NCBI RefSeq assembly: GCF_900156345.1
Contig: NZ_FTPP01000004.1
Coordinates: 62,001-126,000 of the forward strand
Direction: 5' to 3'
Source: Pontibacter indicus
Lineage (GTDB): Bacteria > Bacteroidota > Bacteroidia > Cytophagales > Hymenobacteraceae
Length of the DNA stretch: 64,000 nucleotides
The position numbers and the translations under genes were made by a program. Position 1 is the stretch's first letter, and every line of letters starts with the position of its first letter. Positions 1 to 10,842 of the stretch are shown here, one piece after another. The notes beneath the pieces were generated by a model. That model ran no database searches. It was not told the origin of the DNA and saw only the letters and a list, made by a program, of their open reading frames with translations.

Positions 1-144
1 TCAAAATATAATATACAAATAGCCTGTATTCGTCGACCAATGTAAGGCTTGCTCCAACAGAATAGATTTGTCACTATGTACCAAAGTGCTTAATTTTACC
101 GGTTAATAGGTAAGTGAAACCAGTCAAACAAACCAACTGCGGGC

Positions 145-540
145 ATGTCCGAAGGCACAGGCGCTCTCTTTGTTAAATTCCTGAAGTTTGGTCTGGTAGG
201 CTTTACGGGGCTCATCATTGATTTCGGCGTGACTTTCCTGGCAAAGGAAAAGCTGCGCTGGAACAAGTACGTGGCCAACAGCCTGGGCTTTGTGCTGGCC
301 AGCATCAACAACTACATCCTCAACCGCCTCTGGACCTTTCGCAGCCACGACCCCGAAATAGGCTGGCAGTTTTCCAAGTTCCTGCTGGTGGCCGTGGCCG
401 GCCTGGTCATCAACAACCTCATCGTATACCTGCTCACCGAAAAGGCGAAGCTCAACTTCTACGTTTCCAAATTCATCGCCATCGTGCTAGTCTTTATCTG
501 GAACTTCCTGCTCAACTACCTCTATACCTTTACCCGCTAG
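145..540 (+). CDS. GtrA family membrane protein
   Basis: A 131-residue protein with four predicted hydrophobic helices, the usual size and layout of the GtrA family (PF04138). These proteins are thought to help translocate or present undecaprenyl- or dolichyl-linked sugars for surface polysaccharide or lipid glycosylation. Recognisable features are a first helix reading FLKFGLVGFTGLIIDF and the NYILNRLWTF segment after the second helix. The ATG at 145 follows a short leader; a TAGATTTG -7-like box lies about 75 nt upstream, with no clear -33 partner. Its stop codon abuts the stop of the convergent glycosyltransferase gene with no spacer. A GtrA protein beside a GT-C glycosyltransferase suggests a small lipid-linked sugar module. 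The family call is firm; the substrate is unknown. Confidence 0.88.
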   Translation: MSEGTGALFVKFLKFGLVGFTGLIIDFGVTFLAKEKLRWNKYVANSLGFVLASINNYILNRLWTFRSHDPEIGWQFSKFLLVAVAGLVINNLIVYLLTEKAKLNFYVSKFIAIVLVFIWNFLLNYLYTFTR

Positions 541-2160
541 TTATTTCTCTCCGATGCGGTAGATGCGCACATGCTCATCTTTGTGTACGCGTGGGTTGAG
601 GAAGTGCAGTACCCGGTCGTAGAGCGAAGGCGTGATCGTCGTTTCCAGCTCCAGCGCAGGGTACAGGCTGTTGATGCGCTGCATGCGCTCCTCCAAGCCC
701 TTCTGGCCTACCACCACCACATAGTCGGGTTGGTAAGGGTATAGGCTAAGCTCCGTTTGCAGGCTGTCCAGCGACTTTTCTCCGTTCAGGCTGTAGGTCA
801 TCGCAAAATCCTCTGGGAGCGGCTTACCGGCCTTGTATTCGTCCCAGTCGCGCTTTTCGTTGAAGTGGTACTCGTGAAACTCGGCGGCCAGTCGGTTGAG
901 GTAATAGAGCGGTGGCTGCTTCATGGATGAGTTACCAAACTCGAGTAACACCGCGTCCATGTCCTGCTTTTCGCTCAGGTATACGAGCGGGGCAATGCGG
1001 CTCTTTTTGGTGTAGGTAAAGGACATGGCCACGGCCACCACGATGTTGAGGATCCAGAAGAAAGCCCAGCTGGCGGCCAGCAATTTTTTACGGCCCTGCC
1101 AGAAGCTAGAGGTGCGCACAAAGTCCTGCCAGCCGATCACACCCAGGATCATGATGAGTGGGAAGAGCGGCAGGATGAAACGTTCCTGCTTGTTCGGGAA
1201 CAGGGAGTGCACGACAAAAAACAAAACGCCACCCCAGAAAAGCATCGGCGTCAGCCTGGCCGTGCGGCTATAGCCCAGCAGCAGGTATACGCTAATAGGC
1301 GGCACCATGAAACCCAGAATGGTCAGCAGAAAACGGTATACCGGTCCGGTGCTATAGTTATAGGCATTGTCGGCGTTGTAAAAGAAATAAGTCACCACCG
1401 AGTGGAAAGGGTAATCGAAGAAGATCAGGTCGATGGTGCCCTGGATAAGCGTTGCCATTAGCAGGAAGCCCAGCACCAGCCAGGCAATCTCTTTCCACTG
1501 CTGGCGGTAGAGCAGTACCATACCTGCACCCACGGCAAAGAGCACCGCATGGTAGCGTAGCACAAAGGCCAGCGCAAACAGTGCCCCCGCCCACAGAAAG
1601 TGCAGGTTCCTTTTCCTGTCGTCCTGCTTCAGCATAAAATAGAAAGCAGCCAGGTAGGGCGGTATACACGCCATCTCCACCAGGTTGCGCACACTCATAA
1701 AAGGCATGAACCACATCAGCGCCAGCATGAGCCCCACAATGCGGGCATTAGCCTGGTTCGAAAGACGCTCCGTAATTTTGTAGCCATAGTACACGATCAG
1801 CAGCGAGTACAGCCCGTGCAGCACCCGCACGATGGTCATCTTCGTGTCCGGATTCGAGATGCCTACGCTCTCCATCAGGTAAAACAAACCGTAGTGTATG
1901 CCTGCGTAGAACATGCTGTGGCGCGGTGGCATGGGTTCGTGCAGCCATGAGGGCAGGCCATAAAGCCAGTGCTGCGCAATCGTGATCACATCGAAATGAT
2001 CGTCGTGGAAAGCGAATCCCTTCGAAAAGAAAGCAGCTACCATCCGGATGACGAAGGCGATCAGCATAATGAATGACAGCGGGACCATAAGCCGGTTGTG
2101 TACTCCGACCTGATCGGCGGTGGCGAGCTTTCCGGGTGCGGTTTGGGGAGAGAATGACAT
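541..2160 (-). CDS. GT-C fold membrane glycosyltransferase (GT22/Alg9-like)
   Basis: A polytopic membrane protein of 539 residues with about ten hydrophobic helices and a soluble C-terminal region. Near the N-terminus is an acidic DDHFD motif in the first periplasmic loop, as expected for GT-C enzymes that use a polyprenyl-phosphate sugar. Further on, an FPNKQERFILP segment resembles the HKE-RF-P signature of the GT22 (Alg9/PIG-B) family. An ArnT/PMT-like (GT39) assignment is the alternative. I start it at the ATG at 2160; an upstream extension to 2385 is possible on paper, but it has an unlikely basic N-terminus and would overlap the divergent gene. It is convergent with the GtrA gene, which fits envelope glycan assembly. 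The sugar and acceptor are unknown. Confidence 0.8.
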   Translation of the reverse strand: MSFSPQTAPGKLATADQVGVHNRLMVPLSFIMLIAFVIRMVAAFFSKGFAFHDDHFDVITIAQHWLYGLPSWLHEPMPPRHSMFYAGIHYGLFYLMESVGISNPDTKMTIVRVLHGLYSLLIVYYGYKITERLSNQANARIVGLMLALMWFMPFMSVRNLVEMACIPPYLAAFYFMLKQDDRKRNLHFLWAGALFALAFVLRYHAVLFAVGAGMVLLYRQQWKEIAWLVLGFLLMATLIQGTIDLIFFDYPFHSVVTYFFYNADNAYNYSTGPVYRFLLTILGFMVPPISVYLLLGYSRTARLTPMLFWGGVLFFVVHSLFPNKQERFILPLFPLIMILGVIGWQDFVRTSSFWQGRKKLLAASWAFFWILNIVVAVAMSFTYTKKSRIAPLVYLSEKQDMDAVLLEFGNSSMKQPPLYYLNRLAAEFHEYHFNEKRDWDEYKAGKPLPEDFAMTYSLNGEKSLDSLQTELSLYPYQPDYVVVVGQKGLEERMQRINSLYPALELETTITPSLYDRVLHFLNPRVHKDEHVRIYRIGEK

Positions 2161-2246
2161 AAGGCGAAATGGGATAATAGGAATTAGCCTATGATTTTTT
2201 AAGAAAATCCGTTCCAAAGTTAAGGGATATAGACTTAAGTTTGTGT

Positions 2247-3155
2247 ATGAATTTGACTGAGCCAAAGCAGAAAGCATCTTTCCTGACCCGCAGGCGGACC
2301 TCCTTGCTTCTCCTGGTGTTAGGTATAGCGGTACTCTCCTTGGGTGTGTACAACCTGCTGCAGCCCGAACCGGGCGTTTATTCACACAGAATATTGGTGA
2401 TGGGCCATGCCGGCTCCGGGTTTTTCTCGCCCCTCAATCCCTACAATCCGCTGCCCGCCAACAGCATGGCTTCCATTGTGAAGGCCATGGAAGAGGACGG
2501 CGCCGATGGGGTGGAGGTAGATGTGCATGTGAGTGCGGACGGTGTGCCTATTCTGTACCATGACAACACGCTGGAGACGATGAGCGAAGGCGCAGGCATC
2601 ATTGCAGAGCTTCCTGCATCTGAAGTAGTGGGACTCAGGTATAAGGGCGGCGTTCTGTACGACTTATTCCACAGCGAAAAGATCATCCCGATGGAAGAAA
2701 TGCTGCAGCGTTTCCAATCGTATACGGAAGTGCCCTACCTGCACATTGACATCCGCAACCAGGACGGTAGCCGAAACGCCTTCTATGTGCAATCGGTGCT
2801 GGACCTGCTTCGTAAATACGATTACCCTGTAGAGAAATTGGCCTTCATCTTTAGCGATCCGGCCATACTGCACACCGTGCGGGAACTGGAGCCACGCGCC
2901 ATGCTGATGCTGGACGCCGGCGAGGACTTTGACCTGGCGGCACAACAGGCGCTGGACAATAAGCTGGATGGTGTGACGGCTAACGGCAAGCACGTGAGCC
3001 GGGAGCAACTGCTACGGGCCAGGGCGCGCGGCCTGCAGGTGGTGCTATTCGGCGGAAAGTCGAAGGGGAGCATTGCCAACATGCTGGAGATGGAGCCCGA
3101 CGCCATACAGGTCAACAACGTGAAGCGCATGCGCGCACTGCTAGGCTCCGAATAA
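2247..3155 (+). CDS. glycerophosphodiester phosphodiesterase family protein
   Basis: A 302-residue protein anchored or exported by an N-terminal hydrophobic helix (about residues 18-36). It shows the GDPD barrel (PF03009): GHAGSG at the start of the barrel, then GADGVEVDVHVSADGVPILYHD, which supplies the conserved acidic metal ligands and the catalytic HD. The family hydrolyses glycerophosphodiesters to glycerol-3-phosphate and an alcohol. The usual HRG and PEN-T motifs read HAG and PANS here, so this belongs to a divergent branch and its substrate may differ. I use the ATG at 2247; a TTG two codons earlier is less likely. It is transcribed divergently from the glycosyltransferase gene. Confidence 0.8.
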   Translation: MNLTEPKQKASFLTRRRTSLLLLVLGIAVLSLGVYNLLQPEPGVYSHRILVMGHAGSGFFSPLNPYNPLPANSMASIVKAMEEDGADGVEVDVHVSADGVPILYHDNTLETMSEGAGIIAELPASEVVGLRYKGGVLYDLFHSEKIIPMEEMLQRFQSYTEVPYLHIDIRNQDGSRNAFYVQSVLDLLRKYDYPVEKLAFIFSDPAILHTVRELEPRAMLMLDAGEDFDLAAQQALDNKLDGVTANGKHVSREQLLRARARGLQVVLFGGKSKGSIANMLEMEPDAIQVNNVKRMRALLGSE

Positions 3156-3163
3156 GACCGGGT

Positions 3164-3244
3164 TTAGCCAACCAGCATCATCAAAAGCGCCAGCAGTATG
3201 AACGCCAGCGCGATGTTGCGGAAGGTGAACAGATTACGGTTCAT
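3164..3244 (-). CDS. 26-residue single-span membrane peptide
   Basis: A very short reading frame starting MNRNLFTFRNIALAF, followed by a purely hydrophobic stretch of leucine, alanine and methionine that ends in VG. The composition (positive N-terminus, one helix, no soluble tail) looks like a genuine tiny membrane peptide rather than chance. It sits convergently between the GDPD gene and the aspS leader. I do not recognise a family and assign no function. Confidence 0.4.
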   Translation of the reverse strand: MNRNLFTFRNIALAFILLALLMMLVG

Positions 3245-3401
3245 GACAAAGGCTCTGATTAAGTACAGTTACAGGTATATTAACGAGATTAGGAAGACCC
3301 GGGATTAGCCTGACAAGATTATACATCCTCTGACCTGTTTTTCGGGGCACAACAGCGAAACAATTATTACTTTTGCACCATATCATAACAAAACGACATT
3401 T

Positions 3402-5159
<1,758 letters not shown>

Positions 5160-5182
5160 GGTATAGGTATACAGAAATAAGG

Positions 5183-5208
5183 AAAGGCTGCCCGTGAGGG
5201 CAGCCTTT
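5183..5208 (+). terminator. Rho-independent terminator after aspS
   Basis: An 11-bp perfect stem (AAAGGCTGCCC paired with GGGCAGCCTTT) around a GTGA loop, followed by a T run, 24 nt after the aspS stop codon. Confidence 0.9.
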
Positions 5209-5232
5209 TTGTTTTATCGCCGTGGGAACAAA

Positions 5233-5265
5233 AAAGCGGCTGCCCTTCCTCAGAGCAGCCGCTTT
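5233..5265 (-). terminator. Rho-independent terminator after nuoN
   Basis: An 11-bp stem (AAAGCGGCTGC/GCAGCCGCTTT) with an 11-nt loop, followed by a T tract on the minus strand. It lies about 20 nt beyond the nuoN stop codon and ends the nuoKLMN transcript. Confidence 0.88.
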
Positions 5266-5284
5266 CTATATCTTCAGCTGTACC

Positions 5285-6676
5285 TTATAACACCCCGCTC
5301 AAAAGCGCAGGCGCTATACCTAGCAGAATCGTCAGTGCTGTGATGATGATCAGCATCACGTTGATAAAGCTGGTTGATTTGATGGCGGTATGGCCTTCTG
5401 TAACAGGGTGCAGGTACATGGCGATCACCACGCGGAAGTAGTAGTAGATACCTACTGCAGCCAGGATAACGGCTACCACGATCAGCCACATCATATTAGG
5501 TTGTTCGATCAGGGCAGAGAACACGAAGAACTTACCGAAGAAACCAGCGGTCAGCGGTATACCTGCCAGCGACAGCATCGCTACCGTTACCGCGAAGGCC
5601 AACAGTGGATTGGTTTTGCCAAGGCCGTTGAAGGCTTCGTAGTTCTCGCTGCCACGCTGTTTTGCCACAAGCTGCAGCACACCGAAAGCGGCGATAGAAG
5701 CAAGGGAGTAAGCGAAGGAATAGAACAGAACAGCAGAAGTTGAGAATTCGTTGAAGGCCAGCAGTGTCATCAGCAGGTAGCCCGCGTGTGATATACTGGA
5801 GTAAGCCAGCATACGCTTCATGCTCTGTTGCACCACCGCGCCTACGTTACCAATCAGGAGCGACAGTACAATGATGGCCACCATGGTTGGCATCCAACCT
5901 GGGTAGGAAGCAGCAAAGGCGGCGTCCATCAGTTTGTAGAAAGCAGCCACACCGGCTGTCTTCACCACAGTTGACATGTAGGCCGTCCATACCGTTGGTG
6001 AACCCTCATACACGTCAGGAGTCCAGAAATGGAAGGGAGCGGCAGATATTTTGAAAGAAATACCGATTATGATCACCAGCACGCCCAGCATGAACATCAC
6101 ATTGTTCACACCGCCATTTCCAATGGTTTCTGCAGAACCGGCAATCTCGGCAATGTTGAAAGTACCCGTCGCGCCGTACACCATCACGATGCCGAACAGC
6201 ATCACGCCCGTGAAGAATGAACCCATCAGGAAGTACTTCAGAGCCGCTTCGGCAGAGCGCAGGCTTCTCTTGTCGCTACCCGCCAGCACGTACATGGCAA
6301 TCGAGAGAATCTCGATGCCGATGAAGAGCATCAGCATGTTGTTGTAGCTCACCATCATGATGGCGCCCACCAGCGAGAAAAGAATCAGGGCGTAAAGTTC
6401 GCCGATGTTTTCGTCGTTGCGGGTAATGTAGTGCTGGGTAAATGGAAGAACCAGGAGCGTCGAAAGAACCATGATCCCTGTAAAGGCCACCGCGTAGTTG
6501 TCGATGGTGATCATGTTATTGAAGTAGCTCTGCGTATCGTTCCAGTCGAGCAGGTTGATGCCGAACACAATCGCCAAGAACAGCAGCGACAGCGGCAACA
6601 GGATTCGTTTAGATTTCAGGAAGCCTACGAAGAGGTTGATAATCCCAAATCCAGATAGAAGTATAATCGAAATCAT
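5285..6676 (-). CDS. nuoN: NADH-quinone oxidoreductase subunit N
   Basis: A 463-residue, roughly 14-helix membrane subunit of proton-pumping complex I, one of the three antiporter-like channels. It shows the proton_antipo_M domain (PF00361). The helix-5 glutamate region reads FIGIEILSIAMYVL, and conserved lysines lie in AALKYFLMGSFFTG and MKRMLAYSSISHAGYLL. It is the last gene of the nuoK-L-M-N unit, with a 28-bp gap to nuoM and a terminator shortly after its stop. Length and motifs are normal for the family. Confidence 0.96.
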   Translation of the reverse strand: MISIILLSGFGIINLFVGFLKSKRILLPLSLLFLAIVFGINLLDWNDTQSYFNNMITIDNYAVAFTGIMVLSTLLVLPFTQHYITRNDENIGELYALILFSLVGAIMMVSYNNMLMLFIGIEILSIAMYVLAGSDKRSLRSAEAALKYFLMGSFFTGVMLFGIVMVYGATGTFNIAEIAGSAETIGNGGVNNVMFMLGVLVIIIGISFKISAAPFHFWTPDVYEGSPTVWTAYMSTVVKTAGVAAFYKLMDAAFAASYPGWMPTMVAIIVLSLLIGNVGAVVQQSMKRMLAYSSISHAGYLLMTLLAFNEFSTSAVLFYSFAYSLASIAAFGVLQLVAKQRGSENYEAFNGLGKTNPLLAFAVTVAMLSLAGIPLTAGFFGKFFVFSALIEQPNMMWLIVVAVILAAVGIYYYFRVVIAMYLHPVTEGHTAIKSTSFINVMLIIITALTILLGIAPALLSGVL

Positions 6677-6704
6677 GTCGTTTAGTATCGTTTCTTTTTG
6701 CGGA

Positions 6705-8165
6705 CTATCGGTTGATAATGCTCAGCAGCTGTCCAACCGCAGGCTCTGAAATGCTCAGGAAAGTGTTCGGGAACAAACCGATCCAGAAAACCATGATCAC
6801 CAGCGGAATCAGCACGGCTTTCTCGTGGAAGGTCAGGTCAGCGAAGCCTTCAGTAGCCTCTGACTTTGTGCCGAACATTACGCCCTGGAACATACGCAGC
6901 ATATACACCGCTCCCAGAATAATGGTCATGCCCGCCACAGCGCCAAAGTAGTAGTTGTACTGGAACACGCCCGACAGCAACAGGAATTCACCGATGAAGC
7001 CGTTTGTGAGCGGAAGCGCTACCGAACCCATTAGCAGGATCAGGAAAACGATGGAAAGAGCCGGCGTGGTCTGGGTGATACCGCCCAGGTTGGCAATCTC
7101 TCTGGTGTTCGTTCTGCGGAAGATGATGTCGATGATGAAGAACAGACCTACTACGTTTATACCGTGGCTCAGCATCTGGATCATACCGCCCTGCAAACCC
7201 TGCTCATTCAGGGTGAAGATACCCGCTGCAATCAGCCCCACGTGCGCAATAGACGAGTAAGCGATCAGGCGCTTGAGGTCATGCTGACGGATGGCGATGA
7301 TAGAACCGTAGATGATGCCGATGATGGAAAGTACTAGGACCGTGTCAGCCCACTGGCTCACACCCAACGGCACCACAGGCAGCAACCAGCGAATCACTCC
7401 GTAGATACCCATTTTCAGCATGATACCGGCCAGCAGCATCGTTGCCTGTGTAGGAGACTCGGTATAGGTGTCTGGCTGCCAGGTATGGAACGGGAACACC
7501 GGCATTTTAATGGCGAAGGCCAGGAACAGGAACCAGAAGATCCAGCTCTGTGTCGCGCTGTCCATCGTCAGTTGGTAGAACGCGCTCACGTTAGAAGAGT
7601 GCGCCGCGAGCTCCGTGCCGGCTGTCTGGAAGTACAGGTATACGAAAGCGGCCAGCATGAAGAGCGAACCGAAAATGGTATACACAAAGAACTTAAACGT
7701 AACCGGAATTCTGCGCGCACCACCCCAGATAGCTGCGATGAAGTAGATCGGAATAAGGGCCACCTCCCAGAAGAAGTAGAACAGGAACGCATCCATTGCC
7801 ACGAACACGCCAATCAGGCCTGTCTGCATGAACAGCACCAGCGCGTAGAACACATGCGGGTTTTTGTAGTCGTGTTTGAAAGAGGAAAGCACGATCAGCG
7901 GCACCAGGAAGGTTGTCAGGAGCACCATCAGGAGGCTGATGCCGTCCATACCGATGCTGAAGCCTATACCTGCGCGCTCCACCCACGGCATGTCGATGGC
8001 GAACTGCGTGGTAGCGTCCGGAACAAAGTTTACGGTTGCAAAAAGCGCAATGGCAAACTCAACAAGCGTTGCTATAAAAGCCACTTTCTTGGCACCTTCG
8101 CCTTTAATCAGCAGCACCAGCAGGGCGGCTAGGGCAGGCCAGAAAAGTAATAGAGCTGTAATCAT
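6705..8165 (-). CDS. nuoM: NADH-quinone oxidoreductase subunit M
   Basis: A 486-residue antiporter-like subunit of the complex I membrane arm that carries one of the proton channels. Family markers are the helix-5 glutamate region FFWEVALIPIYFIAAIWGG, the FHTWQPDTYTESPTQATMLLAG segment and the channel lysine in DLKRLIAYSSIAHVGL. It lies 12 bp downstream of nuoL and 28 bp upstream of nuoN, so the three are co-transcribed. Confidence 0.97.
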   Translation of the reverse strand: MITALLLFWPALAALLVLLIKGEGAKKVAFIATLVEFAIALFATVNFVPDATTQFAIDMPWVERAGIGFSIGMDGISLLMVLLTTFLVPLIVLSSFKHDYKNPHVFYALVLFMQTGLIGVFVAMDAFLFYFFWEVALIPIYFIAAIWGGARRIPVTFKFFVYTIFGSLFMLAAFVYLYFQTAGTELAAHSSNVSAFYQLTMDSATQSWIFWFLFLAFAIKMPVFPFHTWQPDTYTESPTQATMLLAGIMLKMGIYGVIRWLLPVVPLGVSQWADTVLVLSIIGIIYGSIIAIRQHDLKRLIAYSSIAHVGLIAAGIFTLNEQGLQGGMIQMLSHGINVVGLFFIIDIIFRRTNTREIANLGGITQTTPALSIVFLILLMGSVALPLTNGFIGEFLLLSGVFQYNYYFGAVAGMTIILGAVYMLRMFQGVMFGTKSEATEGFADLTFHEKAVLIPLVIMVFWIGLFPNTFLSISEPAVGQLLSIINR

Positions 8166-8177
8166 CTTCTTAGAACC

Positions 8178-10139
8178 TTAAGCGATAAAGAAGTTTAAAA
8201 ATAGAATCAGAACAATGCTGGCCACCATCACAAACACATAGAAACCAGTTACGCCACTCTGTGTCAGGCGCAGCACGCGGCCAGTCACTATCACCAGTTT
8301 GCCGAAGCCGTTGACAATGCCGTCCACCACAACTACATCCACAAAGCGGTGCAGGGCAGTAGAAAGGGCCATGATTGGCTTTACAAAAACAGCGTTGTAA
8401 ATTTCGTCGATGTAATACTTGTTGTAGATCAGGTTGTGGATTGGAGACAGGCGCGTTCCTTCAGGAGCCGGCACTGTTTCTTTCTTCACGTACATGACAT
8501 AAGCAATGGCGATGGCCACCAGCGCAACCACTACCGAAATGCCCATCAACATGTACTCTGTCGCATGGTCAATGTGCGGAGCTTCCAGCGCGGCACCGTT
8601 GGCACGGCGGGCCAGGTCATAGATCGGCGATAGGAAGTTGCCCAGGGTATGCGTGTCGCTGAACACGGCTGGTAGACCAATGAAACCACCTACGGTGGAA
8701 AGGATGGCCAAAACGATCAGCGGAATGGTCATGGAAGAAGGCGACTCGTGCAGGTGCGAACGCTGCTCCTCTGTGCCACGGAACTTACCAAAGAAGGTCA
8801 GGAACAGCAGGCGGAACATGTAGAAGGCGGTCATGAACGAGGCCAGCAGACCCAATGCCCACATCAGCTTGTTGTGCTCGTATACGTGCGCCAGTAATTC
8901 GTCTTTCGAGAAGAAGCCTGCAAACGGCGGTATACCTGAAATAGCGAGTGTACCGATCAGGAAAGTGATGAACGTGATTGGCAACCATTTGCGCAGACCG
9001 CCCATATTGCGGATGTCCTGCTCGTTGCTAACGGCGTGGATCACAGAGCCTGCGCCCAGGAAGAGCAGCGCTTTGAAGAACGCGTGCGTGAGAACGTGGA
9101 AGATAGAAGAGGAGAAGGCCATCACACCCAGCGCCAGGAACATGAAGCCCAGCTGCGAAACGGTAGAATAAGCCAGTACTTTCTTGATGTCATTTTGCGC
9201 CAGGCCAATGGTAGCGGCAACCAAAGCCGTGATCAGACCGATGATGGCGATGAACTCCATTGTAGTTGGGGCCAGCACATACAGCACGTTTGAGCGAAGC
9301 ACCATGTAGATACCCGCTGTCACCATCGTCGCAGCGTGGATCAGGGCCGAAACCGGCGTTGGACCCGCCATCGCATCCGGAAGCCAGGTGAAAAGTGGAA
9401 TCTGCGCACTCTTACCCATCGCACCTACAAACAGGAGCATGGTAATGGCAATCATCACGCCGCTGTCGGTCATGCCCGTCATCTGCGAAGCAGACAGGAA
9501 AACCTCTGGGTAGCTCACGCTGCCGAAGGTGATGAAAATCAGGAAAATGCCCAACAGGAAGCCCAGGTCACCGATACGGTTCATGATGAAGGCCTTCTTG
9601 GCGGCATTGTTATAGTTGGTGTTCTTGTTCCAGAAGCCGATCAGCAGGTATGAGCAAAGACCTACACCCTCCCAGCCTACGAACATCATCACGTAGTTAG
9701 AGCCCATCACGAGCAGCAGCATCGAGAACATGAACAGGTTGAGGTAGGCGAAGAACTTGCCGTAGCCCTCGTCGTGGCTCATGTAGCCGGCTGAGTACAC
9801 GTGTATCAGGAAACCTATACCTGTTACCATCAGGAGCATCAACAGCGTAAGCTGGTCGATCATGAAGGAGAAACCGATCTCCAGGCTACCTACCGAGAAC
9901 CAGTTGTAGAGGTCTACTACATAAGGACGGCTGCCGTTGGAGGTGAAGTCGATGAACAGGTATACCGAGATCAGGAACGAGGCCAGCACCGTACCAGAGC
10001 CCAGCAGCCCCACAAGGGCCTTAGGCAATTTGCGGTTGCCAAGTCCGTTAATCAGAAAGCCGATGAACGGCAGGAGCGGAACAAGCAAACACAGCAGCGC
10101 CATTTCCTGGTTGTTGAAGGGCATTACTACTTCTTGCAT
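8178..10139 (-). CDS. nuoL: NADH-quinone oxidoreductase subunit L
   Basis: A 653-residue subunit, the largest antiporter-like protein of complex I, placed at the distal end of the membrane arm with the long lateral helix at its C-terminus. Family motifs include FVGWEGVGLCSYLLIGFW (conserved glutamate), FTWLPDAMAGPTPVSALIHAATMV and NDIKKVLAYSTVSQLGFM. The C-terminus ends in strongly hydrophobic helices, as expected. An alternative ATG lies five codons inside (10124, MPFNNQ). It sits between nuoK (46-bp gap) and nuoM (12-bp gap). Confidence 0.97.
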   Translation of the reverse strand: MQEVVMPFNNQEMALLCLLVPLLPFIGFLINGLGNRKLPKALVGLLGSGTVLASFLISVYLFIDFTSNGSRPYVVDLYNWFSVGSLEIGFSFMIDQLTLLMLLMVTGIGFLIHVYSAGYMSHDEGYGKFFAYLNLFMFSMLLLVMGSNYVMMFVGWEGVGLCSYLLIGFWNKNTNYNNAAKKAFIMNRIGDLGFLLGIFLIFITFGSVSYPEVFLSASQMTGMTDSGVMIAITMLLFVGAMGKSAQIPLFTWLPDAMAGPTPVSALIHAATMVTAGIYMVLRSNVLYVLAPTTMEFIAIIGLITALVAATIGLAQNDIKKVLAYSTVSQLGFMFLALGVMAFSSSIFHVLTHAFFKALLFLGAGSVIHAVSNEQDIRNMGGLRKWLPITFITFLIGTLAISGIPPFAGFFSKDELLAHVYEHNKLMWALGLLASFMTAFYMFRLLFLTFFGKFRGTEEQRSHLHESPSSMTIPLIVLAILSTVGGFIGLPAVFSDTHTLGNFLSPIYDLARRANGAALEAPHIDHATEYMLMGISVVVALVAIAIAYVMYVKKETVPAPEGTRLSPIHNLIYNKYYIDEIYNAVFVKPIMALSTALHRFVDVVVVDGIVNGFGKLVIVTGRVLRLTQSGVTGFYVFVMVASIVLILFLNFFIA

Positions 10140-10185
10140 TTAGCGTATGATTTAGTTAAGCTATTCAGATTATTTAGGGGTGCGG

Positions 10186-10515
10186 CTACCACTTGAGGTA
10201 GTTCAGCAATTGCACGTCCGTAGAGCGGATGTTACGGTAAATCATCACGATGATGGCCAGACCAACTGTTACTTCCGCTGCCGCCACTGCCATGATGAAG
10301 AACACGAAGATCTGTCCGTTAGGGTCAGAGCGGTAGGCCGATAAAGCCACCATCAGTAAGTTCACGGCGTTGAGCATCAGCTCCACACACATAAAAATAA
10401 CAATCGCGTTTCGTCTGGTGAGAACGCCGATTACGCCAATGGCGAAAAGGGCCGTGCTGAAGTACAGGTAGAATTCAAGCGGGATGGTTCGGATAACCTC
10501 AGGCATTTGGTTCAT
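10186..10515 (-). CDS. nuoK: NADH-quinone oxidoreductase subunit K
   Basis: A 109-residue, three-helix membrane subunit of complex I. Two buried glutamates important for coupling are visible, in [14 protein letters not shown] and [17 protein letters not shown]. It is the first gene of a second nuo transcription unit (K-L-M-N). In most bacteria nuoK directly follows nuoJ; here the two are about 1.7 kb apart with an unrelated gene on the other strand between them, and nuoK appears to have its own promoter. Confidence 0.97.
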   Translation of the reverse strand: MNQMPEVIRTIPLEFYLYFSTALFAIGVIGVLTRRNAIVIFMCVELMLNAVNLLMVALSAYRSDPNGQIFVFFIMAVAAAEVTVGLAIIVMIYRNIRSTDVQLLNYLKW

Positions 10516-10567
10516 CGTCTGGTTGCTGAACGTATTACTGGTAAATTACAATTCTGAAATCAAGTCG

Positions 10568-10598
10568 CAAAGTTATCCCCATTTTTGTAAAATCCATA
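10568..10598 (-). promoter_or_regulatory. candidate promoter of nuoKLMN
   Basis: On the minus strand an exact Bacteroidota -7 box TAACTTTG (10568-10575) lies 19 bp from TATG (10595-10598), a 3-of-4 match to the -33 TTTG. It is about 55 bp upstream of nuoK. The rest of the 327-bp gap (10516-10842) is AT-rich, with two copies of the AGGTATA repeat near 10700-10730. I see no gene in it. Confidence 0.5.
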
Positions 10599-10842
10599 AC
10601 ATATTTCTAATCTTCTTATGCTGTTCCCGCCAAATCCAGACTCCCCGGAAGATTTATATTTTTCAGGCCGCACGAAGACTGCTGTTATGACGTTTTTTAT
10701 ACCTGTCGTAGGCTTTTGCGTAGGTATAAATTCTTTGGTTGGATTAGTTTTTGCCAACTTGCAAGGCTAATGGCATGCGCATGCATCATGTGCCTTCGCC
10801 CAAAGTAGTCCGCCGCTATACCTGATTTTGCGTTCAATTTTT

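Noticed and set aside
3338..3375. Full promoter in front of aspS
   Set aside because: The -7 box TACTTTTG is good, but the only T-rich candidate for -33 lies about 25 bp upstream instead of 19.
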